Positions 1-7,611 are shown, counted from the stretch's first letter. The stretch is 15,589 bases of DNA from Desulfobacteraceae bacterium (GCA_030611815.1 JAUWPC010000038.1:1-15589), one strand, 5' to 3'. The notes: a model not told the origin generated them from the sequence alone. A program made the numbers and translations.

Positions 1-312
1 ATCACATATCACCCTGGCAAATTCTTTTCCGCAAACTTAGATAAGGCCTCAAAACAGAACGAAAAAAACGAAATAGCCTTACAGACCCCTGATGCCAAAA
101 AGGTTGTTTTTGTACAAATCGCGGGTCTCATAGCAAGACGAATAGCATGCTGGATCGAAAAAGGAGATCGTGTAAGCGCCGGTCAGAGATTCGGTCTTAT
201 AAGGTTTGGCTCCAGATTAGAGGTCTATCTGCCCGAAGGGAGTAAAACAACCATCCAGGTGCGTCAAAAGGTCAAGGCAGGTGAAACCGTCATAGGATAT
301 CTGCAGGATTGA
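1..312 (+). CDS. psd: Phosphatidylserine decarboxylase proenzyme, C-terminal part
   Basis: The reading frame is open from base 1 and ends at TGA 310-312, so the 5' part of the gene lies outside the window; 103 codons remain. The enzyme decarboxylates phosphatidylserine to phosphatidylethanolamine at the inner membrane. The visible segment begins with YHPGKFFSANLDKAS, a conserved stretch of the family, and carries RFGSR, where the Gly-Ser bond (codons 208-210 and 211-213) is the expected autocleavage site that turns the serine into the pyruvoyl cofactor of the alpha chain. After it comes a short beta-rich tail typical of the compact archaeal/alphaproteobacterial-like Psd class (FGSR rather than the enterobacterial LGST). 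pssA, which makes its substrate, lies 87 bp downstream on the same strand, so the two probably form an operon. Confidence 0.92.
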   Translation: MTYHPGKFFSANLDKASKQNEKNEIALQTPDAKKVVFVQIAGLIARRIACWIEKGDRVSAGQRFGLIRFGSRLEVYLPEGSKTTIQVRQKVKAGETVIGYLQD

Positions 313-313
313 T

Positions 314-333
314 GATTGTTGATTGTTGATTGA
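314..333 (+). repeat. Heptamer tandem repeat GATTGTT (about 2.9 copies)
   Basis: Two perfect GATTGTT units and a partial GATTGA sit just after the psd stop. The same unit is repeated about 3.8 times at 11547-11573. This is one of several unrelated 7-bp tandem families confined to intergenic DNA in this window. Confidence 0.85.
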
Positions 334-399
334 AAAATAATTGAAAAACAAAAAAGTGCCTGTCCAAGAAACCAAAAACATTTTCTTGAAGGCTATATC

Positions 400-1185
400 A
401 TGAAATCGAAGCGAAAAAAAAGGCCTAAGGGAACTGGAAAGAGGGGAATTTATATACTCCCCAACCTTCTTACCTCCGCCAGCCTGTTTAGCGGCTTTTT
501 TGCCATAATTGCCGCTATACAGGGGAGGTATGAAACCGCTGCGATTGCCATTCTTATATCATTCGTCTTTGATGGCCTTGATGGGAAGATAGCACGGCTC
601 ACCCACTCCACCAGCCTGTTCGGCTCTGAATACGATTCCCTATCGGATTTAGTTGCCTTCGGGGTTGCGCCAGGGATATTGGCCTTTCAATGGGCACTGG
701 AGCCATTCGGTCGGTTGGGATGGTTAGCCTGCTTTATGTATGTAATATGCGGCGCCTTGAGACTTGCTCGATTTAACGTGCAAAAAAACTATGTCGACTC
801 CAACTTCTTCAAAGGGTTGCCTATTCCTGCAGCAGCGTGCTTTATAGCTTCCCTGGTTCTCTTCACAACGGCCGTAGGGGGGCTGCCCCAATTAAAGCAT
901 ATTCTGATCATTATATTGGTCTATATTTTATCCTTTTTGATGGTGAGTTCCATACGTTATCCCAGTTTTAAGGAATTTGAGCTGAAAAAACAAAAACCGT
1001 TTAATGTCCTGGTGGCCACCATTTTAGTGCTTGTGGTTGTGGCGTATAAACCCAAGATTATGCTTTTTTTCATCATTGTTACGTACATCTTGTCGGGTCC
1101 TGCCATTACCCTGTATCGTCTTAGGAAAAAGAAGGCCACGGAGGACACTCTCTTAAAAGAGACTCCTACAGTTGAAAAGGAGTAA
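400..1185 (+). CDS. pssA: CDP-diacylglycerol--serine O-phosphatidyltransferase
   Basis: The 261-residue integral membrane enzyme condenses CDP-diacylglycerol with L-serine to phosphatidylserine, the substrate of the Psd encoded just upstream. The CDP-alcohol phosphotransferase signature DG-x2-AR-x8-G-x3-D-x3-D is complete: D61, G62, A65, R66, G75, D79 and D83. A basic N-terminus (residues 1-15) is followed by several hydrophobic segments (for example about 28-58, 105-120, 138-160, 168-185 and 205-240), as expected for the short Bacillus/deltaproteobacterial PssA class. The ATG at 400 is preceded by GAAGG about 7-9 bases upstream. The gene ends four bases before the best start of rsmD, and its last codons double as the rsmD ribosome-binding site, which suggests translational coupling. 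Confidence 0.94.
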   Translation: MKSKRKKRPKGTGKRGIYILPNLLTSASLFSGFFAIIAAIQGRYETAAIAILISFVFDGLDGKIARLTHSTSLFGSEYDSLSDLVAFGVAPGILAFQWALEPFGRLGWLACFMYVICGALRLARFNVQKNYVDSNFFKGLPIPAAACFIASLVLFTTAVGGLPQLKHILIIILVYILSFLMVSSIRYPSFKEFELKKQKPFNVLVATILVLVVVAYKPKIMLFFIIVTYILSGPAITLYRLRKKKATEDTLLKETPTVEKE

Positions 1186-1186
1186 G

Positions 1187-1747
1187 ATGAGAATTACCGG
1201 CGGACGGGTAAAGGGCCGGATTCTCTCAACCCCTAAGGGTCTTTTGATCCGGCCCACTTCTGACCGCGTTCGAGAAGCCATTTTCAATATATTGGGCCAG
1301 GATCTTTCGGGGCTCAGTGTGCTTGATATTTTTTCGGGGACAGGAAGTCTCGGCTTAGAGGCCCTGAGCAGAGGCGCAGGGTATGCCGTTTTTATTGATA
1401 GGCTCCGGGAATCGATTGACTTGATTAAGAAAAATATTGACTTATGCGGTTACCGGGATTCAGGAATGGCCCTTCGGAGGGATTTAGCAAGAGGGGGGAT
1501 ACCCTGGGGACACCCCCTTTTGATGAAACAATTTGATCTTGTTTTCCTTGATCCACCTTACTCCAAGAATCTGGCAACCCCTATACTTGCAGGACTTTCA
1601 AAGGGTAAAAGGCTTTCAAACGGGGCACGTGTAGTTGTTGAATCTGGCAAGGCCGCGAGCCTGCCCCTCTCTTTTCCCAGCCTTGAAATGGTGGATGCCC
1701 GAGTATATGGAGACACAAAAATAAATATTTATGAATTCAGGAATTGA
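1187..1747 (+). CDS. rsmD: 16S rRNA (guanine966-N2)-methyltransferase RsmD
   Basis: RsmD is an S-adenosylmethionine-dependent methyltransferase that modifies G966 of 16S rRNA during small-subunit assembly. With the ATG at 1187 the protein is 186 residues and begins MRITGGRVKGR, the family's usual start. AAAAGGAG at 1175-1182 lies four bases upstream. An in-frame TTG at 1172 would add five residues inside pssA and is less likely. Visible motifs are the SAM-binding loop LDIFSGTGSLGLEALSRGA (about 47-64) and the catalytic DPPY at 122-125. The last codons (E-F-R-N-stop) are built from an AATTCAGG/AATTGAGG octamer repeat, so the natural C-terminus may have been replaced or trimmed by repeat DNA. 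rsmD next to coaD is a widely conserved gene pair. Confidence 0.93.
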   Translation: MRITGGRVKGRILSTPKGLLIRPTSDRVREAIFNILGQDLSGLSVLDIFSGTGSLGLEALSRGAGYAVFIDRLRESIDLIKKNIDLCGYRDSGMALRRDLARGGIPWGHPLLMKQFDLVFLDPPYSKNLATPILAGLSKGKRLSNGARVVVESGKAASLPLSFPSLEMVDARVYGDTKINIYEFRN

Positions 1748-1766
1748 GGAATTTGGAAATTGACGA
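1734..1766 (+). repeat. Octamer-type tandem repeat AATTCAGG/AATTGAGG
   Basis: AATTCAGG, AATTGAGG, AATTTGG and AAATTGACG follow one another across the rsmD stop codon. A 21-bp word from this array occurs unchanged at 13829-13849. The reverse complement of the same unit is tandem at 10135-10158, and a degenerate version lies at 7531-7550. Confidence 0.8.
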
Positions 1767-1828
1767 ATCACCTGATTCCTTAATTTTATTTTATCAACCA
1801 CTTAGCGAAACCTGTATGAGGCTTAAAA

Positions 1829-2326
1829 ATGTGTAAAAAAATCGCTATTTATCCCGGCTTTTTTGACCCTATAACGAATGGGCATCTGAGCATTGTAACG
1901 CGGGGATTGGAAATCTTTGACAAGTTGATTATTTCCATTTTGAACAATCCAAAAAAGGCCCCCCTCTTTTCCATTGATGAGAGGATATCGATGATTAAGC
2001 AGGCCTTACAAGACACCCCAAACATAGAAGTGGACACCTTTGGCGGATTATTGGTAGATTATGTAATTCAAAAGAAATCAAACATCATCCTGAGGGGGAT
2101 CCGGGCCCTCTCTGACTTTGAATACGAATTCCAGATGGCGCTCATGAACAGAAAATTGAACAGAGATGTCCAATCTGTTTTTCTGATGACCGACTACAAA
2201 TGGTTTTACATCAGTTCCACAATCATCAAGGAGGCCGCAAGTTTTGGGGGGGATATAAGCGGGCTTGTTCCGGAATTCGTAAATGAGAAATTAAAAGAAA
2301 AATTCTTACAGGCAAAAAATGCTTGA
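1829..2326 (+). CDS. coaD: Phosphopantetheine adenylyltransferase
   Basis: The 165-residue cytosolic enzyme transfers AMP from ATP to 4'-phosphopantetheine, giving dephospho-CoA, the penultimate step of CoA synthesis. It has the nucleotidyltransferase T/HxGH box as TNGH (residues 16-19), then LLVDYV, the RGIRALSDFEYEFQMALMNR block, and ISSTIIKEAA near the C-terminus, all characteristic of CoaD. Length matches the family (about 160). One position is unusual: the N-terminal loop reads YPGFFDP, with Phe11 where Ser or Thr (Thr10 in E. coli) normally sits next to the ATP phosphates. GAGG lies about ten bases before the ATG. It follows rsmD by 81 bp, and its stop codon overlaps the probable ihfA -35 box. 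Confidence 0.95.
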   Translation: MCKKIAIYPGFFDPITNGHLSIVTRGLEIFDKLIISILNNPKKAPLFSIDERISMIKQALQDTPNIEVDTFGGLLVDYVIQKKSNIILRGIRALSDFEYEFQMALMNRKLNRDVQSVFLMTDYKWFYISSTIIKEAASFGGDISGLVPEFVNEKLKEKFLQAKNA

Positions 2327-2351
2327 CACCACTGCCAGCATAAGCCATATT
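2323..2351 (+). promoter_or_regulatory. Probable sigma70-type promoter for ihfA
   Basis: TTGACA (2323-2328) overlaps the coaD stop codon. A 17-bp spacer leads to CATATT (2346-2351), which matches four of six -10 positions. Initiation would fall near 2358, leaving a leader of about 57 bases before the ihfA GTG. This is inferred from consensus only. Confidence 0.45.
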
Positions 2352-2414
2352 TCTCCCTGAAAATTTGAGACTTATCTGATTTTACCCTACGGCATAGTAT
2401 GAGGAGGATCAAAG

Positions 2415-2708
2415 GTGGCCCTGACCAAAGAAAACATCATTGACACTATTTATCATCAGGTCGGACTCAGCAAAAGTCAATCCCGAACTGTGGCGGAGGG
2501 TCTCCTCGAGGTCATTAAAGAGACCCTGGAAAATGGGGAAGACCTCCTGATCAGTGGTTTCGGGAAGTTTGTAGTCAAAAAAAAGTCATCAAGGAGGGGT
2601 AGGAATCCTCAAACCAGTCAAGATCTCCAGTTGAGGGCAAGGAGAGTGGTTGTCTTTAAGACATCTGGTGTTCTTCGTGAGAGGATAAATAAAAGATCAA
2701 AAAGATAG
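2415..2708 (+). CDS. ihfA: Integration host factor subunit alpha (HU/IHF family)
   Basis: This 97-residue protein belongs to the HU/IHF family of DNA-bending nucleoid proteins. It aligns end to end with IHF-alpha: MALTKENIID start, amphipathic helices (about 4-40), then the beta-arm with GFGKFVVKKKSSRRGRNPQT (48-67), including the tip proline P65 that intercalates into DNA, and ARRVVVFKTS before the C-terminal helix. IHF-alpha normally pairs with IHF-beta; no partner gene is in the window. The start is a GTG at 2415, supported by GAGGAGG about seven bases upstream. In enterobacteria ihfA is the last gene of the thrS-pheST operon; here it lies next to that operon but faces it, with only 77 bp between the convergent ends. 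An HU homodimer role cannot be excluded. Confidence 0.9.
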   Translation: MALTKENIIDTIYHQVGLSKSQSRTVAEGLLEVIKETLENGEDLLISGFGKFVVKKKSSRRGRNPQTSQDLQLRARRVVVFKTSGVLRERINKRSKR

Positions 2709-2713
2709 CATTA

Positions 2714-2738
2714 GAGCTTTGTTTTGATCCAAAGTCTC
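2714..2738 (-). terminator. Possible terminator between convergent ihfA and merR
   Basis: GAG-CTTTG (2714-2721) pairs with CAAAG-T-CTC (2730-2738), an eight-base-pair stem with one bulged base and an eight-base loop. Read on the minus strand the hairpin is followed by a T-rich tract (TCTTTTTGATCTTTT), so it fits best as the end of the thrS-merR operon. The stem is short and AT-rich, hence the low confidence. Confidence 0.35.
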
Positions 2739-2785
2739 ATTAGCCACCGCAGACTGCCGCCTCCACGCAAACTGGAACGAAACAC

Positions 2786-3112
2786 CTATCTGAGCATCTC
2801 CAATATCTCGTACAGCTCTCCCCTTATCTCCTTAACAAAGGGGTACGAAACAGTCGATCCTTTGGCCTTTTCCCTTTTCAGGCGCAGCCTGGCGCCCTCA
2901 ATGGTCATTCTTTCCTCATAGAGCAGCCTCTTTATCTCAAGAAGAGTTTCTAAATCCTTTCTCTGGTAGGTCCTTTGTTTGGAGTCAGCCCTACTGGGCT
3001 TCAGTTGGTGGAATTCGCTCTCCCAGTATCTCAAGACGTATGGTTCAACACCAACAATACGGCTCGCCTCTCCAATACGGAAATATCGTCTGTTGTCAGG
3101 AATCTGGACCAC
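2786..3112 (-). CDS. Small MerR-type HTH regulator downstream of pheT
   Basis: This 108-residue protein is a MerR-like winged helix-turn-helix domain with almost no effector domain. RIGEASRIVGVEPYVLRYWE (about 12-31) is the helix-turn-helix and wing entry, RTYQRKDLETLLEIKRLLYEE the following helices, and MTIEGARLRLKRE the start of what is normally the dimerisation helix. Only about 28 residues remain after it, and no metal-binding cysteines are visible. The start is GTG at 3112, four bases after the pheT stop, with GGGAGG across the pheT end as ribosome-binding site, so translation is probably coupled. A lone MerR domain after pheT is, to my knowledge, common in Desulfobacterota; its target is unknown. 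It could regulate its own operon. Confidence 0.85.
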   Translation of the reverse strand: MVQIPDNRRYFRIGEASRIVGVEPYVLRYWESEFHQLKPSRADSKQRTYQRKDLETLLEIKRLLYEERMTIEGARLRLKREKAKGSTVSYPFVKEIRGELYEILEMLR

Positions 3113-3116
3113 TGTC

Positions 3117-5531
3117 TCAGCCCTCCCTCAATCTTCCCCCTGTCTCATGTCTGATCTTGTCAATAATGGACTCATGCAAACTGTTTATTTTTTCACCCTC
3201 AAGGGTTTCGTGGGCAGATCTATAGGATATCCTGAATGCTATGGCCTTTTCTAAGGGATCGACCTTCTCTCCCTCATAAAGATCAAAAATCTGGACAGAT
3301 TCTAACAGCTCGCCCCCCTCTTTCCTGATGATCTCAATAATTTTTGCACTCTCTATCCGCCTTTCTACGAGAAGTGAGATATCCCTGAAGACAGCGGGAA
3401 ATTTGGGAAAGGAACAAAATTCTCTCGCCACGGAAAGGAGCGTCAAGAGGGCTTCTACATCGAGTTCAAAAAGATATGCCCTCTCGTTTTTCAGGTCATA
3501 GGCCTCAATCACACTTGAAGCAACCTTCCCCACCTGTCCGATAAGCCTGTCCGAACAGTATATCCCTGATGAAACCTCCGGGTCAAGTCCCGAAAAGCCA
3601 TTCTTCCTCTGGAAACGAACACCTTCAAGACCTAAGGCCTTCAAAAGGGCCTCCACCGCGCCCTTTATGTCATAGAAATCGCAATGCCTCTCATCATCAT
3701 GCCATGATTTTTCCTGACACAAACCAGTCATTATCGCGGCCAAACAGATCTTTTCAATGGGCTGTTGATCCCCATCTTTCCGGATAAACGTTTTACCCCA
3801 CTCGAAAAGCCTCAGACCCCTTCCCTCATGAAGCATGTTGGTTTTGACCGTGGCCATAAGTCCAGGGACCAGAGAAGTTCTGAGCACAGACTGATCAACA
3901 GTAAGGGGATTCATGAGGCTGGTAAATAACCTCAAATCGCTATTTTCCTCAGCGCCGAGCATATCAGCAGAATCAGGAGAGATAAAACTATAGGTAATGA
4001 TTTCAGTAAAACCCGAAGCTCTCATTACTGATCTTATCCGATCCCGGATCAGGATTGCCGGAGCGTCCCCTTCTTCTGAAGGTCTGATACTCGGATAGGT
4101 AAGAGGTATCTTGTCGAACCCATACAACCTTGCCACCTCTTCAATCAGATCCACTTCCCGTTTAATATCCACCCTGAACGATGGCGGTTTGACCTTCAAT
4201 GCATTTCCATTTACATCATGGACCTCCATCTCAAGTGCCTCAAAATACCCCTTCATGACATCCTTTGAAATGGAGGTGCCCAAAATTCGATTCGTCTTGT
4301 CTTTCCGGAAATGAATAACAGGAGGTGTGAGGGTTTTAGGATAATTATCTATGATACCCCTGGCAACCTTTCCTCCTGCCAACCGGCACATAAGAGAAAC
4401 TGCCCGCTTGAGGGCAGTGGTAGCCCCCCCAATATCAGCGCCTCTTTCAAAACGATAGGAGGCCTCTGTGGAAACGCCCAAATGTTTTGAACCCCTGCGA
4501 ATGGTCACCGGGTCAAAAAAAGCGCTCTCCACCAAAACATTCCGAGTTCCGGCAAAGATCTCCGAATTAAGTCCACCCATGATCCCGGCTAAGGCCACGG
4601 CCCGCCCTCCATCACAGATCATGAGGTTTTCGTGATTAAGTCTCCTGGTCTCTCCGTCTAAAGTAGTAAAGGTCTCCCCCTTTTCAGCCCGCCTGACCAC
4701 AATCCTGTTCTCCCTCAGACGATCATAATCAAAGGCATGCAGGGGCTGACCCATCTCTAACATCACATAATTGCTCACATCAACCAAGTTGCTGATGCTC
4801 CTGATCTCGGACTGATAAAGCCGGTATCTCATCCAGAAAGGAGACGTACCCAATTCAACATCCTGGATAATGCCTGCGGCGTAACGGGGACAACCATCGG
4901 GGTCCATGATCGTGATGCTTGTGAGGTCCTCAATTGCCGGCCCGCTCTCCTCCAACTCAATTTCCGGTTTCCTGAGTCTTTTTCCTGTTACAGCCGCAAT
5001 CTCCCTTGCTATCCCCAATACATTGGCGCAATCAGGGCGGTTTGGCGTGATACTTAGGTCAAAGACCCAGTCAGGAAATGGGAGGGCCGACAGCAACGAG
5101 GCGCCCGGAGTCAGGTCCGGGGTGAGAATCATTATGCCGGTATGATCATCCGTGAGACCCATCTCATCCTCGGCTAAGAGCATCCCTCTTGAGACCTCTC
5201 CCCTGATCCGGCTTTCTTTCATCCGGGTGCCGTCCGGGAGTTTTCCACCAGCCAAGACTAATGGCGCTAAGGCGCCCTCTGCAACATTGGGAGCCCCACA
5301 GACTACTTCTACCCTCTCCCGTCCGGTATCCACGCTGCAGATGGAGAGACGGTCAGCATTGGGATGAGGTGCAACTTTCAGGATCTTAGCTACGATAATA
5401 TCATCAAGACCTTGACCGACAGCCTCAAGACCTTCCACCTCTAAGCCTGTCATTGTCAAGAGATAGCCAAGCTCATCAGGTGGCATCTCAACGTCTACAT
5501 ATTCTTTTATCCAGTTTAGACTTACCTTCAT
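3117..5531 (-). CDS. pheT: Phenylalanine--tRNA ligase beta subunit
   Basis: The 804-residue beta chain of the cytosolic alpha2beta2 phenylalanyl-tRNA synthetase has the full bacterial domain order. An N-terminal B1 region begins MKVSLNWIKEYVDVEM. The EMAP/OB-type tRNA-binding domain (about 40-150) contains APHPNADRLSIC and GAPNV. The B3/B4 editing region (about 210-390) clears mischarged Tyr-tRNAPhe. The B5 domain (about 405-480) is followed by the catalytic-like core, and the C-terminal ferredoxin-fold anticodon-binding domain covers about the last 94 residues, with FPAVFRDISLLV and YRSAHETLEGEKIN. ATG at 5531 has GGAAGG about five bases upstream and lies 12 bases after the pheS stop, so the subunits are probably co-translated. 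No truncation or missing domain is seen. Confidence 0.97.
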   Translation of the reverse strand: MKVSLNWIKEYVDVEMPPDELGYLLTMTGLEVEGLEAVGQGLDDIIVAKILKVAPHPNADRLSICSVDTGRERVEVVCGAPNVAEGALAPLVLAGGKLPDGTRMKESRIRGEVSRGMLLAEDEMGLTDDHTGIMILTPDLTPGASLLSALPFPDWVFDLSITPNRPDCANVLGIAREIAAVTGKRLRKPEIELEESGPAIEDLTSITIMDPDGCPRYAAGIIQDVELGTSPFWMRYRLYQSEIRSISNLVDVSNYVMLEMGQPLHAFDYDRLRENRIVVRRAEKGETFTTLDGETRRLNHENLMICDGGRAVALAGIMGGLNSEIFAGTRNVLVESAFFDPVTIRRGSKHLGVSTEASYRFERGADIGGATTALKRAVSLMCRLAGGKVARGIIDNYPKTLTPPVIHFRKDKTNRILGTSISKDVMKGYFEALEMEVHDVNGNALKVKPPSFRVDIKREVDLIEEVARLYGFDKIPLTYPSIRPSEEGDAPAILIRDRIRSVMRASGFTEIITYSFISPDSADMLGAEENSDLRLFTSLMNPLTVDQSVLRTSLVPGLMATVKTNMLHEGRGLRLFEWGKTFIRKDGDQQPIEKICLAAIMTGLCQEKSWHDDERHCDFYDIKGAVEALLKALGLEGVRFQRKNGFSGLDPEVSSGIYCSDRLIGQVGKVASSVIEAYDLKNERAYLFELDVEALLTLLSVAREFCSFPKFPAVFRDISLLVERRIESAKIIEIIRKEGGELLESVQIFDLYEGEKVDPLEKAIAFRISYRSAHETLEGEKINSLHESIIDKIRHETGGRLREG

Positions 5532-5543
5532 ATGTGCCTTCCG

Positions 5544-6551
5544 TCAAAACTGCCTCAAAAACCGCATATCGTTCTTAAAAAATAACTGGATATCATCTAT
5601 TCCGTACTTGAGCATGGCAATCCTCTCAATGCCCATTCCGAAGGCAAAACCGGAGTAAATATCGGCGTCATAATCAACAAACCGGTACACCTCAGGATCA
5701 ACCATACCGGAACCTAATATCTCCAACCATCCGGTCTGGGAGCAGGTCCTGCACCCTTTCCCTCCGCATAATACACAGAGGATATCCACCTCAGCGCTCG
5801 GCTCTGTAAAGGGGAAAAAGCTGGGTCTGAAACGAAGCCGGGTATCACGGCCAAACATCTGGCGAACAAAGCTCGTGAGAGTCCCCTTCAAATCACCGAA
5901 ACTGACGTCTTTATCCACTAAAAGCCCCTCTACCTGATGGAACATGGGGGTATGTGAAACGTCTGAATCACGTCTGTAGACCTTTCCGGGCGCAATGATA
6001 CTCACTGGGGGTTGCCGGGTTTCCATAACACGGATCTGGATGGGAGAAGTGTGGGTTCTCAAGACAACATTATCGGATATGTAAAAGGTGTCTTGCATAT
6101 CCCTGGCAGGATGATCTTTAGGGATGTTGAGGGCTTCGAAGTTATAATAATCTAATTCTACATTTGGTCCCTTAACCACCCTGAATCCCATCCTCGAAAA
6201 AATCTCGCAGACCTCTTTTATTACCAATGTGATGGGGTGCAGGTGTCCAAAAGTGGGCTCTCTGCCAGGCAGTGTAACGTCAATGAATCCATGGCGACCC
6301 ACCTTACCGGAGAGTAGAGACTCCTTCGCCTCCTGGAAGCGCTTAGACAGATTTGTCTTGACAAGGTTGGCTAATTTTCCAATCTTGGGACGTTCATCAG
6401 ACGGCAACCCTCCCACACTCTTCATTATCGAGGTGAGTTGACCCTTTTTGCCGAGATACTTGATTCTGAATTTCTCGAGTTCAGACGGATCATCGACCGC
6501 CCCGATTTCCTCTAAGGCACGTTCTTCCAGTTCAAGGATTTGCTCTTTCAT
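5544..6551 (-). CDS. pheS: Phenylalanine--tRNA ligase alpha subunit
   Basis: The 335-residue catalytic subunit activates phenylalanine and charges tRNAPhe together with PheT. Residues 1-90 form the tRNA-contacting coiled-coil arm. The class II aminoacyl-tRNA synthetase core follows: motif 1 region GPNVELDYYNFEALN (128-142), motif 2 KVYRRDSDVSHTPMFHQVEG (190-209), and motif 3 FGMGIERIAMLKYG (304-317). A C4 knuckle, C259, C262, C267 and C270, lies in the loop before motif 3 and may bind zinc; the same cysteine cluster is known in many PheS proteins. The ATG at 6551 has no clear Shine-Dalgarno sequence, so translation may depend on reinitiation from rplT, which ends 30 bases upstream. Confidence 0.97.
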   Translation of the reverse strand: MKEQILELEERALEEIGAVDDPSELEKFRIKYLGKKGQLTSIMKSVGGLPSDERPKIGKLANLVKTNLSKRFQEAKESLLSGKVGRHGFIDVTLPGREPTFGHLHPITLVIKEVCEIFSRMGFRVVKGPNVELDYYNFEALNIPKDHPARDMQDTFYISDNVVLRTHTSPIQIRVMETRQPPVSIIAPGKVYRRDSDVSHTPMFHQVEGLLVDKDVSFGDLKGTLTSFVRQMFGRDTRLRFRPSFFPFTEPSAEVDILCVLCGGKGCRTCSQTGWLEILGSGMVDPEVYRFVDYDADIYSGFAFGMGIERIAMLKYGIDDIQLFFKNDMRFLRQF

Positions 6552-6581
6552 CAGCTTATCTATTGGGAAATATGAAGCGGA

Positions 6582-6926
6582 CTACTGGACCATAGTTGAC
6601 AACCGGGAAAAGGCCGCCGGATCGTGGATAGCCATATCAGCAAGCACCTTTCGGTCTAAGAGAATACCCGCCTTTTGGAGACCTCCAATGAGACGACTGT
6701 ACGATAGCCCATTTTCCCTTGCAGCGGCATTGATCCTTACAATCCAGAGGCTGCGGAAATCCCGCTTCCGTGTCCTCCGGTCGCGGTAGGCATACATTCC
6801 GGCCCTGCTGACAGCCGTATCAGCGGTCCTGAGCTGCGTGCTGTGCCCTCCCCTGTAACCTTTCGCAGCCTTTAATATCTTTTTTCTTCTTCTCCTGGCC
6901 TTAAAGCCTCTCTTTACTCTTGGCAT
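6582..6926 (-). CDS. rplT: 50S ribosomal protein L20
   Basis: This 114-residue protein matches L20 over its full length: MPRVKRGFKARRRRKKILK, then AAKGYRGGHS, the AYRDRRTRKRDFRSLWI block and NGLSYSRLIGGL. L20 binds 23S rRNA early in assembly and in several bacteria represses its own operon by binding an rRNA-like fold in the leader mRNA. AGAGGT lies six bases before the ATG. Unlike the usual close rpmI-rplT spacing, here a 182-bp spacer filled with heptamer inverted repeats separates it from rpmI. Confidence 0.97.
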   Translation of the reverse strand: MPRVKRGFKARRRRKKILKAAKGYRGGHSTQLRTADTAVSRAGMYAYRDRRTRKRDFRSLWIVRINAAARENGLSYSRLIGGLQKAGILLDRKVLADMAIHDPAAFSRLSTMVQ

Positions 6927-6950
6927 CGCATTACCTCTTTGTTGTATTAA

Positions 6951-7097
6951 TGAAACTTGAAATCTGAAACTTGAAACTCGGGTAACTTTAAAGAATCTCC
7001 ATCTTTTTAAAACAGATATGGGACTTCCCCTAACCGCAAAAACGGAAAGAAACTAAAAGAGTATCTCCAAGTTTCAAATTTCCAGTTTCCAGTTTCG
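6951..7097 (-). repeat. Inverted heptamer repeat arrays in the rpmI-rplT spacer
   Basis: The left arm (6951-6978) is four 7-bp units, TGAAACT, TGAAATC, TGAAACT and TGAAACT. The right arm (about 7069-7097) is AGTTTCA, AATTTCC, AGTTTCC and AGTTTCG, largely the reverse complement. In the transcript of the ribosomal-protein operon the arms could pair into an imperfect stem of about 28 bp enclosing about 90 bases. No gene is visible in this 182-bp spacer. Confidence 0.7.
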
Positions 7098-7108
7098 AAA
7101 TAGATCGT

Positions 7109-7306
7109 TCAGCCGTAGGGAATCAGCTTGGCCACCTGTTTCAAATTGGTAGAATCCACCAACCCTGATTTTCTAAGATTCCGCTTCCTCTTTGTACTCT
7201 TTTTGGTGAGGATATGACTTGAAAAGGCCTTGTTCCTCACAATCTTACCCGAACCCGTGGTCTTAAACCTCTTGGCCGCACCACGGTTTGTCTTGATCTT
7301 TGGCAT
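7109..7306 (-). CDS. rpmI: 50S ribosomal protein L35
   Basis: This 65-residue basic protein is L35: MPKIKTNRGAAKRFKTTGSG at the N-terminus, then the KRKRNLRK basic block and a C-terminus ending KLIPYG. Length is typical. GGAGGT lies five bases before the ATG. It is the third gene of the thrS-infC-rpmI-rplT order found across bacteria. Confidence 0.97.
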   Translation of the reverse strand: MPKIKTNRGAAKRFKTTGSGKIVRNKAFSSHILTKKSTKRKRNLRKSGLVDSTNLKQVAKLIPYG

Positions 7307-7611
7307 TTCTTACCTCCATCCACAGCAATGACCTTCATAACGCCACAAAATCCCTCTTCTCTATCTCCCAGAACCTTGCTCAGCACTCCCCTGCCCTGTT
7401 GAACATCCCGCCTGCGCTCCCTTCAAAGAGTAAACACATGGGTACAGGCTTTTGCATCCACAATTCGCTGTTTTCAATTCAATGCCATTTATGCCCTGAT
7501 ACCGGTTAGAGCATTAATTTAGGCATTGCAAATTTAGGGATTCAGGAATTATATAAAATCATATAAAGATTTGGAATTCATGAACCACATCAGGATCATT
7601 CCCGGAATTCA
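7307..7611. other. 305-bp infC-rpmI intergenic stretch
   Basis: No convincing gene is present. On the minus strand, TATAAT at 7553-7548 with a poor -35 (TCCAAA, 17 bp upstream) could be an internal promoter for rpmI and the genes after it. The direct repeat ATATAAAATC/ATATAAAGAT covers 7551-7570, and a degenerate copy of the AATTCAGG repeat lies at 7531-7550. In enterobacteria this position holds the L20 autoregulatory RNA fold. A G-rich minus-strand leader follows here, but I could not identify the L20 site by eye. Confidence 0.4.

Noticed and set aside
1172..1186. TTG start for rsmD inside pssA
   Set aside because: The ATG at 1187 gives the conserved MRITGG start and has a well-spaced AAGGAG.
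7300..7509. 69-codon plus-strand open frame over the infC-rpmI spacer
   Set aside because: It is antisense to the L35 start and leader, has no ribosome-binding site and shows no recognisable protein features.
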